Source: CAVTAV01 sp963732795
GTDB lineage: Bacteria > Pseudomonadota > Alphaproteobacteria > CAVTAV01
Assembly (NCBI GenBank): GCA_963732795.1
Contig: CAVTAV010000002.1
Span: 806,001 to 870,000 of the forward strand
Direction of reading: 5' to 3'
Length of the DNA stretch: 64,000 bases
Shown here piece after piece: positions 41,561 to 52,832 of the stretch; within the stretch, counting starts at the first letter, position 1, and the number at the start of each line of letters is the position of its first letter. The position numbers were made by a program, and so were the translations under genes. Below the pieces are notes generated by a model, which did not search any database, was not told where the DNA came from, and worked only from the letters and a program-made list of their open reading frames with translations.

Positions 41561-41635
41561 CCGTTCGCCCCGAGCTCGTCGAAGGGCGTGGGGCCGCGCT
41601 CATGCAGCGGGCTTCGACAAGCTCAGCCCGAACGG
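41561..41635. repeat. REP-type palindromic element (two inverted arms)
   Basis: The left arm 41561-41586 (ccgttcgccccgagctcgtc and on) is an imperfect reverse complement of the right arm 41611-41635 (gcttcgacaagctcagcccg and on). The motif TTCGACAAGCTCAGCCCGAACGG is a well-known dispersed alphaproteobacterial repeat type. It lies in the gap between convergent tyrS and the AsmA-like gene, and its translations appear as telltale tails (PFGLSLSKPAA on one strand; RPELVEG and ASTSSARTV on the other). Confidence 0.85.
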
Positions 41636-44600
41636 TGTTTGTTTCCCAATCATTGCGCCGCCGGATCCGTCTTTCTCGTCGTCATCCGTCTTCGCCTCGA
41701 CATCGAAGCGCTTCGAATCGTCGTCCCCGCCGGCGATGCGCCGGATCAGACCCGGAGCCAATCCGGAGAGCGCGTTGACGCCGATCTGGGGCGAGCCGAC
41801 GGTGCCTTTGACGTTGTAGTTGAACGCGAAGACGCCCTCGGAATCGCCGCCCGACAGGATCGTTCCGATGAGGGGCACGTTCGCCAGGAGCTTGTTCAGC
41901 GTGCGCGCCGGCACGATCGTGCCTTTGAGGTCGACCATATTCTTGTTCTGATCGACCACGCCTTCGAGGGTGAAGCCGATCGCGGGACCGACGGCGCGGG
42001 ATTCGCCGAGCCTCAGGATCCGCGAATGAAACTGGAACGGCGCGTCGAGCCGCTTGAAGTGGAGGCCCTCGTTGCGCAGCCGGTTGCTGATGCCGGTCAG
42101 CGAGCCGATAGTCAGCAACTTGGCGAGGCCGGGGGCATTGACGACCGAGAAGTCCTCCATATGGAGGCGGCCGGTCATCGGACTCTGGGGCTTGGAATCG
42201 TCGATGTCGCCGGTGAGCGCGAGCGTGCCGCCCTTGGCGTTCGAATACATGTCGATCGCGCGGATGACCGTGCCGGCGTCGTCCGACGTGATGGAGACGG
42301 TGCGGTGATCCGTATCCGGGGCAATCGTCACATCGAGCGTCTTGCCGCCGTCGAGGTCGCCATGGACCTTCACGTCGCGCCATCGGTTGTCCACGGAGGC
42401 GAGCGAGGCCGTGACATTATGGGCGATCACGCCGTTGAGCGCGATCAGCCGGTCGACATTGCCGGTAAAGGTAAGATCGGGCACCGCCTCTTCGCCCCCG
42501 TTAGAACTCAAGGCGCCGTCGATCATCCGGCCGGCGTCGTAGCTCGCGCCTTTGACCGAGATCGAATACTTGCCGGCGTCGTCGCGCGCGATTTGGGCGC
42601 CGACGTCCGTCTTGCCGACCGTGACGCGGCGAACCGTGAAATCGAGCGGCTTGTCGGCGCCGGTGAAGCTGAGACTGCCGTCGGCCGTGAGACCGCCGGC
42701 CGTCACATTGAAGTCTTTCACGTTCAAGCCGTCCGGCCCCACCGTGAAGGCGAAGGTCATCTTGCCCGGCTCGTTGCGCGACTTCGACCAGTTCAGGAAC
42801 GGCATGTCGATATCCGAATCGCGCAAGTCGAAGCTGCCTTTGCCGTTGCCCTTCCCCGTGGACGCGCTGGTGATCTCGATATTGAGCGGCACGGGGCCGG
42901 TGATGTAGTCGGCAACAAGCGGTACAGATCCCTCCGCTGGGCGTCGTCCAGGATGCCGCTGAAGACATATTTCGAGGCCGGCACGCCGGGGTCGGGATGG
43001 AAATCGTCGGTCCAGGTCATATCCAGGGGAACGCCGAACATGGTGACATTGCCCAGGGCCTGCAGGCCCGCGGTATTCACCAGAAGCTGGAGCTTGCCGT
43101 CGGTCATCTCGGTTCCCCCGAAGATGCCGGAAATCGTCAGATCCGCGAGATTGGACGCGGCGGCGAAGCGGATCTTGTCGAGCGCGAGCCGGGAGCCCAG
43201 AGGAAACTGGAACTTCGCCCGTGTCGAGGCCTGGCCGGTCACGGCGCTCGGCGGTATGCCGAATTTGGTCGGATAGCCAAGGGGCTCGTTGTCGAGCACC
43301 TTAAGCAGCGTGGTTGCCGGGCCGTCCACCACGGTCTCGATATCCGCCGCCGCCGCGCCCTTGATGCCGATGCCGGTGATATGGAGCGCGCCGTCGCGGA
43401 GCTTGAGATCGGTATCCATGGCGGCCGTATCGACATAGACGTCCAGCGTCCGCGCGGTCAGCTTGCCATGGCCGTTGGCGTGCATGATCGGCGGCATGGT
43501 GCGCATATACCCGGCCGTCATGTCGTGGAAATTGAACGCGATATCGATCGCCTCGGGCGGCAGCGGGCCGTTCTTGGTCTCGCCGGGATCGATCGACACC
43601 AGCACCTGGGCGTCGTCGATGACACCGTCGCGGATATTTTCGACGACCCAGTTGCGGGTCCCGGGCGAGAGCCCCGCGGGCCAGAATTCGTGCAGATTGT
43701 CGAAGGGAAGCTGCAGCACCGTGCCGAACAGCTTGACGCCGACGCCGTCCTTGGCGAGGTCGAGCACGCCGTCGCCCTCGAAGCTCGTCTTGCCGGTCTG
43801 GACGAAGGCGTTGTCGACGGTGATGCGTTTTGCCCCCGGCTCGTAGACGCCTTTGAACGAGATCTGGTCCACGGGAAGCGGTTTCTGGAGCGTCTTGGGC
43901 AGGCTGAGCACGCCCTCGCCGCCGCTCAAATCCAGGTGAACGACCGGGGTGTCGCCGAATGTCTTGAATTCCGCCCGTGCCGTGCCGCTGACCGGGAATT
44001 CCAGGCCGGCCATGGTCCCGAAGGACGGACTGAGCATGGCGAGCTTGGCCGGCTCGATGCCGGTGAACCGCACCTGGAGCACGATCGAGCCGCGGTCGGT
44101 GCCATAGGTGGCGGTGGCGTCGATCGGCCATTCATCGAGCCCGGCGACGAGGTTGCCCGAGGCGTTGCCCGAAAGGCCGAGATTGTCCCGCACGACATCG
44201 AGATGAAGCGCCGGCATCCGCCAATTGGTCATGGTCGGCTCGTCGATGATCGAGACGTCGGCGTCGGAGATGCTGATCCGTTTCAGATAGCCGGACGGCT
44301 TGGACTTGTCCGGCGGGCCGTCGAGGCTCTGGGCAACCACGCCGAGGAACTGGCGCAGCTCTTCGGAGGCCTCGGGATTGGCCGTCGCTCCCTGGGCGTC
44401 GATGCCGATCGTGCCGTCGGTGCGGCGAATTAGCTTGAACTTGGGCGAGATGATCTCGAGGCTGGTCGGCGCGACCATGCCGCGGACCAACGCCGCCCCG
44501 CTGATGCCGATCGACATCTCCGGGATCGAAACGACCTCCGCATTCGAGGCATCGAACACCTGGGTGCCGGTGACTCGGACATCAAGAAGTCTTGTCCCAG

Positions 44601-44809
44601 CCGCCCCAGGCCAGCACGGTGTCCTTGATCACGACCCTAAAGCCGCTGTCGGCGCCGAGATGGAGCGCCTCGGTGACGCGGGAATTCAGGAAGGAGAGCG
44701 AGATCGGCCCGGACGACAATCGCCAGGCCAGAAGCGCAAAACCGACCGCCAAGACCAGCAACAACGTGCCGATCCCTTCCAGAAGGAACTTCGCCGTCGG
44801 TTTGATCAC
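41600..44809 (-). CDS. Large AsmA/YhdP-like membrane-anchored protein, two indels
   Basis: It begins MIKPTAKFLLEGIGTLLLVL, an N-terminal membrane anchor, then a long periplasmic part rich in alternating beta strands with Asp/Gly turns, typical of AsmA-like lipid-transport or outer-membrane-assembly proteins. An extra base at about 44587 (after WDKT) and a lost base near 42914 (YRL-VADYITG) split it; rejoined it is about 1069 residues. The C-terminal AsmA_2-like region (GRLHMEDFSVVNAPGLAKLL) is conserved. The last residues (TPFGLSLSKPAA) come from the REP element. Promoter shared with divergent glnE. Confidence 0.8.
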
Positions 44810-44920
44810 ATCTGCCTGCGCTTACGCCACATCGCGGCCCGGCCCCCCGGGACGCGTTTCTTCGGCTTGACCTGCCCCGATGGTTCTCGCAGGTTTAAGC
44901 CGGAATTACGATAGCCGATA

Positions 44921-47890
44921 ATGAAACTATTTCCTTGCGATATCTCGGCAATACCCCGGCCGTTTGACGCTAGAGCCGTCAAGCATCGCATGGAGGATTG
45001 GACCGCGACGGGTGCGCCTGAGCCCGAACCCGGTTCACCCGCCCGTCGCCTCCTCGAAGGCGTTTTCGGAAACAGCCCCTATCTCGGCCGCCTGATCCTG
45101 CGCGATCCGGCCTTCGCCACGCGCCTCTTCGATCTCGGCCCGGACGCGATATGGCAGGAGATTATGGCGAAAGTGGGGACCGAGACGCCCGGCCTCAAAT
45201 CCCAGGCCGAGCTCATGGCCGCCCTCCGCAAGGCCAAAGAGAAGGCGGCGCTGGTTGCCGGAATCGCCGATATCACGGGGGTTTGGGGCGTCGAGCGGGT
45301 CACCGGCGCCCTCTCGGACTTCGCGAGGGAGGCCGTCGCCCTGACGACGAGCCATCTCCTGCGCCAACGAATGACGGCGGGAGAACTGGCCTTTCCCGAG
45401 GGCCGCTCGTCGGAAAGTCCGGCGGATGGGGAGTTCGCCCAGGGTTCGGGTTATTTCGTGCTCGGCATGGGCAAGCTCGGGGCGGGCGAGCTCAATTATT
45501 CGAGCGATATCGACCTCATCGCCTTCTATGACGCCGATATCGCCCGCTATACCGGCAGCCGGGATGTCGGCGACTGCTTCATCAAACTGACCCGCGACCT
45601 CGTGAAGATCCTGCAGACGCGGACCAAGGACGGCTATGTCTTCCGGACCGATCTACGCCTGCGCCCGGATGCCGGCGCCACCGCCGTCGCGATCTCGACC
45701 GAGGCGGCGGAGTATTATTACCAGAGCGTCGGGCTGAACTGGGAGCGCGCGGCCATGATCAAGGCCGTGCCGATCGCCGGCGATATCGCGGCGGGCGAGG
45801 AATTCCTGCACCAGATCGCCCCCTTCGTCTGGCGCAAGCATCTGGATTACGCCGCCGTGGCCGACATCCACGCCATGAAAACGCGCATCCACGAGCACCA
45901 TCACCATGAAGGCATGGGCTTCGCGGGCCAGGACGTCAAGCTCGGCCCCGGCGGCATCCGCGAGATCGAGTTTTATGTCCAGAGCCAGCAGCTCATCGCC
46001 GGCGGCCGTGACGCTGCGTTGCGCAACTCCACCACCCTCGGCGCCCTCGCGGCGCTCGCAACGGGCGGCTATATCGACGAGGAGTGCCGCGACGAGCTTT
46101 CGAACGCCTATCGCTTCCTTCGCAAGGTCGAGCATCGCCTCCAGATGGTCGACGACGTCCAGACCCATACCCTGCCTGAGGATGCCGACGGCCTCGCCCA
46201 TATCGCGGCGTTTCTCGGTTATGACGACACGGCGGCCTTCGAGGCGGCATTAAGCAGTGTTTTGAAGAAAGTCAGCGCGCGCTACGAGGCTTTGTTCCAC
46301 GATACTCTGCCCTACCAGGAGCAGCCTCAGGTCGCCCTCACCAAGGAATCCGTGGCGGCACTCGGATACAGGGAGCCGGAAAAGGCCATCGCCATCGTCG
46401 AGGCCTGGCAGCGCGGCCGCTATCCTTCCTGCCGCAGCGAGCGCGGGCGCGACCTCCTCCGCGCGCTTACCGGGCCGCTGATCGAGGCCTTCTCCCATAC
46501 CGCCGACCCCGACGCCGCCTTCACCCGGTTCGACGAGTTCCTGTCCAAGCTTCCGGCGGGGGTCCAGCTCTTCTCGCTTCTACAAGCAAATGCGTGGCTT
46601 CTGGACCTGATCGCGGAGATCATGGGCAGCGCGCCGGGCCTCGCCTCGCTTCTCGCCCGCAATGTCCTCCTGCTCGACGCCATGATCAGCGAGGACTTCT
46701 TCGAGCCTCTGCCTCCGCGGGACACGCTGATCGAGGAGTTCGACGACGCCCTCTCGCGCGCCCGCGATTTCGAGGACGTGCTCGACATCATCCGGCGCAG
46801 GGTCGACGACCGCCGCTTCGAGGTCGGCGTCCACGTGCTGCGCAACGCCATCGACGCGACCGAAGCCGGCCGGGCCCAGGCGGACTTGGCCGAAGCGGCG
46901 TTAGCCGCCCTCATGCCAAGGGTGATCGACGAATTCGCCCTCAAGCACGGCCGCATCGAAGGCGCCGACATGGCGGTCATCGCCTTGGGCAAGCTCGGCG
47001 GCCACGAACTGACTTTCACCTCCGACCTCGATCTCATCTTCATCTATAACGACATCGCGCCCGAGACCGTGTCCGACGGCGAGCGCCCGCTCACCGTGCC
47101 GCATTACTTCGCGACCCTGTCCAAGCGCTTTATCAACGCCATCACCGCGCTCACCGCCGAGGGCCGGCTTTATGAGGTCGATATGCGGTTCGAGACCGTC
47201 CGGCCGCTCGGGCCCGGTCGCTGTCTCGCTCGAAGGCTTCCGCCGATACCAGCAGGACCATGCCTGGACGTGGGAGCGCATGGCCTTGACCCGCGCCCGG
47301 CCGATCGTCGGGCCGAGCTACCTGCTCGACGAAATCGCCCATACGATTCACGCGGCTTTGGTGGAGCCGCGCGATCCGGAGAAGCTGGTCGCGGACGTCG
47401 CGGATATGCGCCGCCGGGTCGAGGCCGAGCACGGCACCACTGATATCTGGAACCTCAAATATGTCCGCGGCGGCCTGATGGATTTCGAGTTTATCTGCCA
47501 ATACCTGCAGCTCGCCTATGCCGCCGAATGCCCCGACGTGCTGCACCAGAACACGGCCCAGGCGATGCAGGCGTTGAAGCGCCAGGATTGTCTGCCGAAG
47601 CCGCTCGCCGACCGGCTGATCGACGCCGCGACCTTCCTCAACAAGGTCCAGGGCGCGCTGCGCATCTATTTCGGCGACAATTTCTCGCCGGACACCACAC
47701 CCGCCGGCGCCCGCAAGGCCCTCGCAGTGGCCTGCGGGGCGGCGAGCTTCGAGGCCTTGGAAGCGGCTCTCCGCACGCACCGAAGAAATCCGTGCTCGAC
47801 GCCTATGCCAATATCATCGAGGACCCGGCCGACGATTACGAAGCCGAAGATTTCAATTCCATCGCCAAGCAGGAAGGAGACACGTTTTGA
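44921..47890 (+). CDS. glnE: Glutamine synthetase adenylyltransferase/adenylyl-removing enzyme, two indels
   Basis: Bifunctional enzyme that adds AMP to and removes AMP from GlnA under PII control. Two nucleotidyltransferase domains are visible: GMGKLGAGELNYSSDIDLIA (about residue 190) and ALGKLGGHELTFTSDLDLIF (about residue 690). One extra C at about 47191 turns the conserved MRLRPSG codons out of frame (the inserted base lies inside a Leu codon), and one base is lost near 47775. Corrected length is 989 residues. The stop overlaps the bcp start by 3 bases. Both regulated partners (glnB, glnA) are in this window. Confidence 0.93.
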
Positions 47891-48360
47891 GTGACGTCAT
47901 CACCGAGGGAAGCCGCGCTCCCGCCTTCAAGCTGCCCCGCGACGGCGGTGGCACCGTCTCGCTCGCCGAGTTCAAGGGCAAGCCGGTCGTGCTCTATTTC
48001 TACCCCAAGGACGACACGCCGGGCTGCACCATGGAGGCGAAGGACTTCACGGCCGAAGCCGCCAAGTTCAAAAAGGCCGGCGCGGTCGTGATCGGCGTTT
48101 CGAAGGACAGCGTGAAGCGGCACGACAACTTCAAGGCCAAATACGACCTCGCCGTCATCCTGGCGAGCGACGAAGCCGGCGAAATCTTGGAGGACTATGG
48201 CGTTTGGGTCGAGAAAATGAATTACGGCCGCAAATATATGGGCATCGAACGCTCGACCTTCCTGATCGACGAGCAAAGGCGTAAGGTCGCCAAGGCCTGG
48301 CGCAAGGTCAAGGTCAAAGGCCACGCCGCGGAAGTGCTGGATGCCCTGAAGGCGCTCTGA
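47887..48360 (+). CDS. bcp: Thioredoxin-dependent peroxiredoxin, BCP/PrxQ type
   Basis: Reduces peroxides. It has 157 residues and is intact. The start is a TTG at 47887 that overlaps the glnE stop. The peroxidatic cysteine is in DDTPGCTMEAKDF. The position five residues later, where two-Cys BCPs carry the resolving cysteine, is lysine, so this is a one-Cys subtype. The FYPKDDTPGCT signature and IGVSKDSVKRHDNF are typical. The glnE-bcp order is conserved in alphaproteobacteria. Confidence 0.95.
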   Translation: MSDVITEGSRAPAFKLPRDGGGTVSLAEFKGKPVVLYFYPKDDTPGCTMEAKDFTAEAAKFKKAGAVVIGVSKDSVKRHDNFKAKYDLAVILASDEAGEILEDYGVWVEKMNYGRKYMGIERSTFLIDEQRRKVAKAWRKVKVKGHAAEVLDALKAL

Positions 48361-48400
48361 TTTCGGGCATCCGACGCGATCTTCCGCTTCCGTCTCGGCG

Positions 48401-51400
48401 TCAGCCTCTACTTCGTCCGATGGTTTCGCGGTGATCTCCGGCGATCAGGCTGTAGATCGTCGGCAGGACGAACAGCGTGAACAGCGTGCCGATCAGCATG
48501 CCCATCACGACCACGATGCCGATGGCGAACCGGCTCCGCGCGCCCGCGCCCTGCGGCGAAGACCAGCGGGACGAGGCCGGCGACCATGGCGGCCGTGGTC
48601 ATCAGAATCGGCCGCATTCGAACCGCCGCGGCCCGGCGGATCGCCGCCAGACGGTCCAGTCCCTCGGTGCGCTGCATCTGGTTGGCGAAGGACACCATCA
48701 GAATCCCGTGCTTCGAGATCAGGCCGATCAAGGTCACGAGGCCGATCTGGGTGTAGATGTTCAGGGTCGTGAAACCGAGATAGAGCGGCGCAAGCGCCCC
48801 GCAGACGGCGAGCGGCACCGTCACCAGGATGACGAGCGGATCCCGGAAGCTTTCGAACTGCGCGGTCAGCACCAGGAAGATGACCACCAGGGCGAACATG
48901 AAGGAGAAGGTCAGCCGGTTGCCTTCGGTCACGAACTGGCGGCTGTTCGAGAGCCAGTCGATCGAGATGCCGGGCGGCAAGGTTCAGGTTTTGCAGGTAA
49001 TCGACGGCTTGCCCCATCGTTACGCCGGGCGCCAGAACCGCCGAGAGGGTTGTCGAGTTGAGCTGATTGAATTGCGGCAAAAGGTTCGGCTGCGGCCGCA
49101 TGTCGATATGAACGACAGTAGAGAGGGGCACCAGTTGGCCCGAGGACGTCCTGACGTAATATTGCCCGAGATTTTCCGGCGTCAGCCTCTGATCGCGCGG
49201 CGCCTGCACGATCACGTCATAGGACCGATTGTGCCAGTTGAAGCGGCTGACGTAGTTCTCTCCGACCAGAGTGGCGAGCGCATCCGCGATCTCCGCCATG
49301 GACACGCCTAGGTCGCCGGCCTTGCCGCGATCGATGGAGACATGCGCTTCGGGACTATCGAAGGCCAGGTCGCTGTCGACGAAGGCAAACAATCCGCTGC
49401 TCCGGGCCTCGTCCTTTATGCGTTCCATTACGGCGTAAAGCACCGGAAAGTCGTCGGCCGAACGAAGAACCATCTGCAAGGGCACTCCGTTGCTGCCGGT
49501 GGGCAGCGACGACTTTTGGAACACGGTGACCGAGACGCTCGGAATGGCTGCGCCTTCTCTGGTCAATTGAGCCTGGATAGCGTCGGCATTGCGGTCGCGC
49601 TCGGACCAATCTTTGAGCACCACGCCGCCGAACGCGCTGCTCGCGCTATTATTGATCCAACTCGTCTGAAATTCGGGAAGTCCTTCGAACAATTTCTCGA
49701 CCGCTTCCGAGGCCCGCGCCACATAGTTCACATTGGCGTATCGTGGCGCCTTGGTGTTGACGATCACCACACCCTGGTCTTCCTGGGGCGCGAGCTCACG
49801 CTTGGCCCCGGTGAAGAACACGACGATCGTCGCCAGGATGACGACGCCGACAAGTAGAACCGCGCCGCGGGAGGCGAGCGCGCCATCGAGCATTCGGCCA
49901 TAGCCCGCGATCACGCGGGTCATATTGTGCTCAATCGCCCGCGTCAGCCGCCCCTCTGACGTTTTTGGTCGCAGAAGACGGCTGCTCATCATCGGCGACA
50001 GGGTAAGCGCGATGACTCCCGAGACGATGACCGCGGCCGCCAAGGTGAAGGCGAACTCCCGGAACAGCGCCCCGGTCAAGCCGCCCATCAGGCCGATCGG
50101 GGCATAGACCGCCGCCAGGGTGATCGTCATTGCGATGACCGGACTAATGATCTCCCGGGCGCCCAAGAGGGCGGCGTTGAACGGCGAATGGCCTTCCTCG
50201 ATGTGGCGATGGATGTTCTCGACCACGACGATGGCGTCGTCCACGACGAGGCCGATGGCGAGCACCATCGCGAGCAAGGTGAGAAGGTTCAGCGAAAAAC
50301 CGAACAACAGCATGAGCGCCGCGGTGCCCACCAGCGAAAGCGGGATCGTCATCACGGGAATCAGCACGGCGCGAGCGGATCCAAGCGATAGGAAGATCAC
50401 CAGCACGACGATCGCAACGGCCGCGGTCAGCGAGCGGATCACCTCCTCCACCGAGCTGTTGACGAAATGGGCGACGTCATAATCATTGAAGACCTTCACC
50501 CCCGGCGGCGCCACCTTCTGGATTTGCGGCAGCAGCGCCTTCACCGCCTTGACGATCTCGAGCGGGTTGCCGTCGGGCGTTGGAGAGACCGCGATATAAG
50601 TCGCGCGATGGCCCTCGGCTGTGCCGATAGAATCATAATTCTGGCCGCCGAGCTCGACCGTTGCCAAGTCGCCGAGCCGAACGATGCCGGTATTATCGCG
50701 CTTGATGACGATCTGACGGAATTCGGACGGACTCCTGAGATCCGTGGCGGCGGTGATGTTGATCGCCGTCTCTGTTCCCTTGAGCTGACCTGGCGCCGCC
50801 TGGACATTGTTAGCGCGCAGGACGGCGACAAGATCGGCCCCAGTTAGGCCCCGTGCCGCCAGCTTGTCGGGATCGACCCAGATGCGCATCGCCAAGTTCT
50901 GGCCGCCCTGGATCTGGGCGGTCGCGACGCCGGGAACCGCCGTAATCAAGGGCTGTGCAACCCGGGTCATGAAGTCGGTGAGCTGCGGGATCGGATAGGT
51001 GTCGGTGACGAAGGCGACATATTGCACGGCCGATTCGGCATCCGTAACCTTGGTGATGACGGGATCGGTCGCCCCGATCGGCAGCTGGTATTTCACCTGC
51101 TGGACCTTGGCGAGGATCTCGGTCATCGCGCGATCGGAATTGGCGTTCAGGACCAGCTTCGCCTTGATCTGGCTGGTTCCCTGGCCCGAGGTCGAGGTGA
51201 TGTATTCGATGCCGGTGGCCGACGCGATTGCCTGGACGATGGGCGTCGTGACGAAGCCCTGCATCACGTCCTGCGTCGCGCCGGGAAACGCCGTGTCGAT
51301 CTGGATCGTCGCGCTTTCCATATAGGGATATTCGCGGACCTGCAGCTCGAACAGCGCGGTCGCCCCGATAAGCAGGATCAGCAGGCTGACCACGATCGAC

Positions 51401-51438
51401 AGGATCGGGCGACGGATGAAGGCGTCCGTGAACCTCAC
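48401..51438 (-). CDS. RND efflux pump, inner-membrane transporter, two insertions
   Basis: AcrB/MexF-like proton-driven multidrug exporter. It starts with GTG at 51438, right after the adaptor stop: RFTDAFIRRPILSIVVSLL. The first large periplasmic loop and TM4 follow (AMVLAIGLVVDDAIVVVENI contains the two proton-relay aspartates). An extra base near 48978 (before PPGISIDWL) and one near 48548 (before AGARSRFAIGIVVV) break the C-terminal third. Corrected length is 1011 residues, normal for the family. The stop at 48401 converges with bcp. No outer-membrane channel gene is present in the window. Substrates unknown. Confidence 0.92.
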
Positions 51439-52588
51439 CTACTGGCCTCCCGCCTGACGTGGAGAAACGCTCGTGACCTGCGCGCCGGGCTGGACGCGCA
51501 GCTGGCCCTCGGTCACCACGATTTCGCCGGCATGAAGGCCGTTTGTCACCACCACGCGGTCGCCGACCCGGCGTCCGGTCGCGACGGGAACGACATCGGC
51601 CGTCCCGCCGCCCTCCGCCGTGGCGCCCCGCACCACGATGACGTTCTCGCCGGATGCCGATGTCTGGATTGCCGTGACCGGCACCATCAGCGCGTCATGC
51701 TCGGGCGGGAGGGCGAGGGCGACATTCACATACATCCCCGACCGCAGGGCCTCGTCGGGATTGGGCAAAAGCGCCTGCACAGTCACATTGCGCGTATTGA
51801 CGTCGACCTGCGGTTCGATCGCGTTCACCGTGCCGGTGAAGGTTCGGCCGGGCCAGCCGTCCGTGGTGATGGAAACCGTCGCGCCGGGCGCGAACTCGTT
51901 CAGATCCTGCTGCGGAACGGAGAAATCCACATAGACCCGGCTCAGATCCGTCAGGGTCGCGATCGCGTCGCCGGGATTGAGATGCTGGCCGAGATTGATC
52001 CGCCGAAGGCCGAGCTCGCCGGCGAACGGCGCGCGGATCCGCTTTTGCGCGATCCGGGCGTCGAGCTGGCTCATCGGCGGCGACCGCCTGATCGCGCTCC
52101 GACCGGCGCTGATCCAGCACGTCCTGCGACACGGCTCCGCTGCGAACAAGGCGTTGCGCGCGCGCCAACTGACGAGCGGCCAGCTCCGCCTTCGCCTGAG
52201 CCGCCGCTCTGTCGGCGCGTTCGGGCGCATCGTTGAGCTGGACCAGGAGATCGCCGGCCTTCACGGAATCCCCGGATTCGAACTTGATCCCGGTAACGAG
52301 ACCATCGACTTCCGGCGTGAGAACCACTTGGCGAACCGCCGTCACCGAGCCCACGGCATTGAGATAGACCGGCGCATCCTCCGGCTTGACAATCATCGTC
52401 GTCACGGTGACGGGCGGCCGCGCGCCCCTCGGCGGCGCCTCGAAGCGCGAAGAATGCCAGTAATAGAGGCCGCCGAGCACCAGGGCGAGCACGACAATCG
52501 TCGAAAGCCAGGCCACGACAGGCGTTCGCCGATGTTTTTCGCTAGAAACCACGCCCCTCTTCTCCCCGTGCTTCGGGAGCGCGCGCAT
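51439..52588 (-). CDS. RND efflux periplasmic adaptor (membrane fusion protein), one insertion
   Basis: Links the RND pump to the outer-membrane channel. The N-terminal anchor is VVAWLSTIVVLALVLGGLYY; the lipoyl/hairpin region is GLVTGIKFESGDSVKAGDLL, and the barrel domain is KRIRAPFAGELGLRRINLGQ. An extra base at about 52075 (before MSQLDARIAQK) shifts the frame. The corrected protein has about 382 residues and ends VSPRQAGGQ, with its TAG stop abutting the pump's GTG. Starts at 52588 (ATG) or about 52552 (GTG, VVSSEKHRR) are both possible. Confidence 0.9.
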
Positions 52589-52832
52589 ATGAGAGCCGAT
52601 CCGGATAGCCCACGCGCACCCCCGACCGAATGGCCGTTGACTGCGCCGTGGGAAACACTCATCCCGGCGGGCGAGCGGACGGAACCCGCCCTACGGCGGT
52701 GGCAGGGATACCAACCTGCTCTTCATCTTTTCGGCTAACTTCATGTGCTAGCCGAGCCCCCCGGCCAAGTCAAGCCGCCGGGGGGCGTCGAGCATCGAAT
52801 GGAAATAATGACGGTTGCCGGATCGCCGCGGT

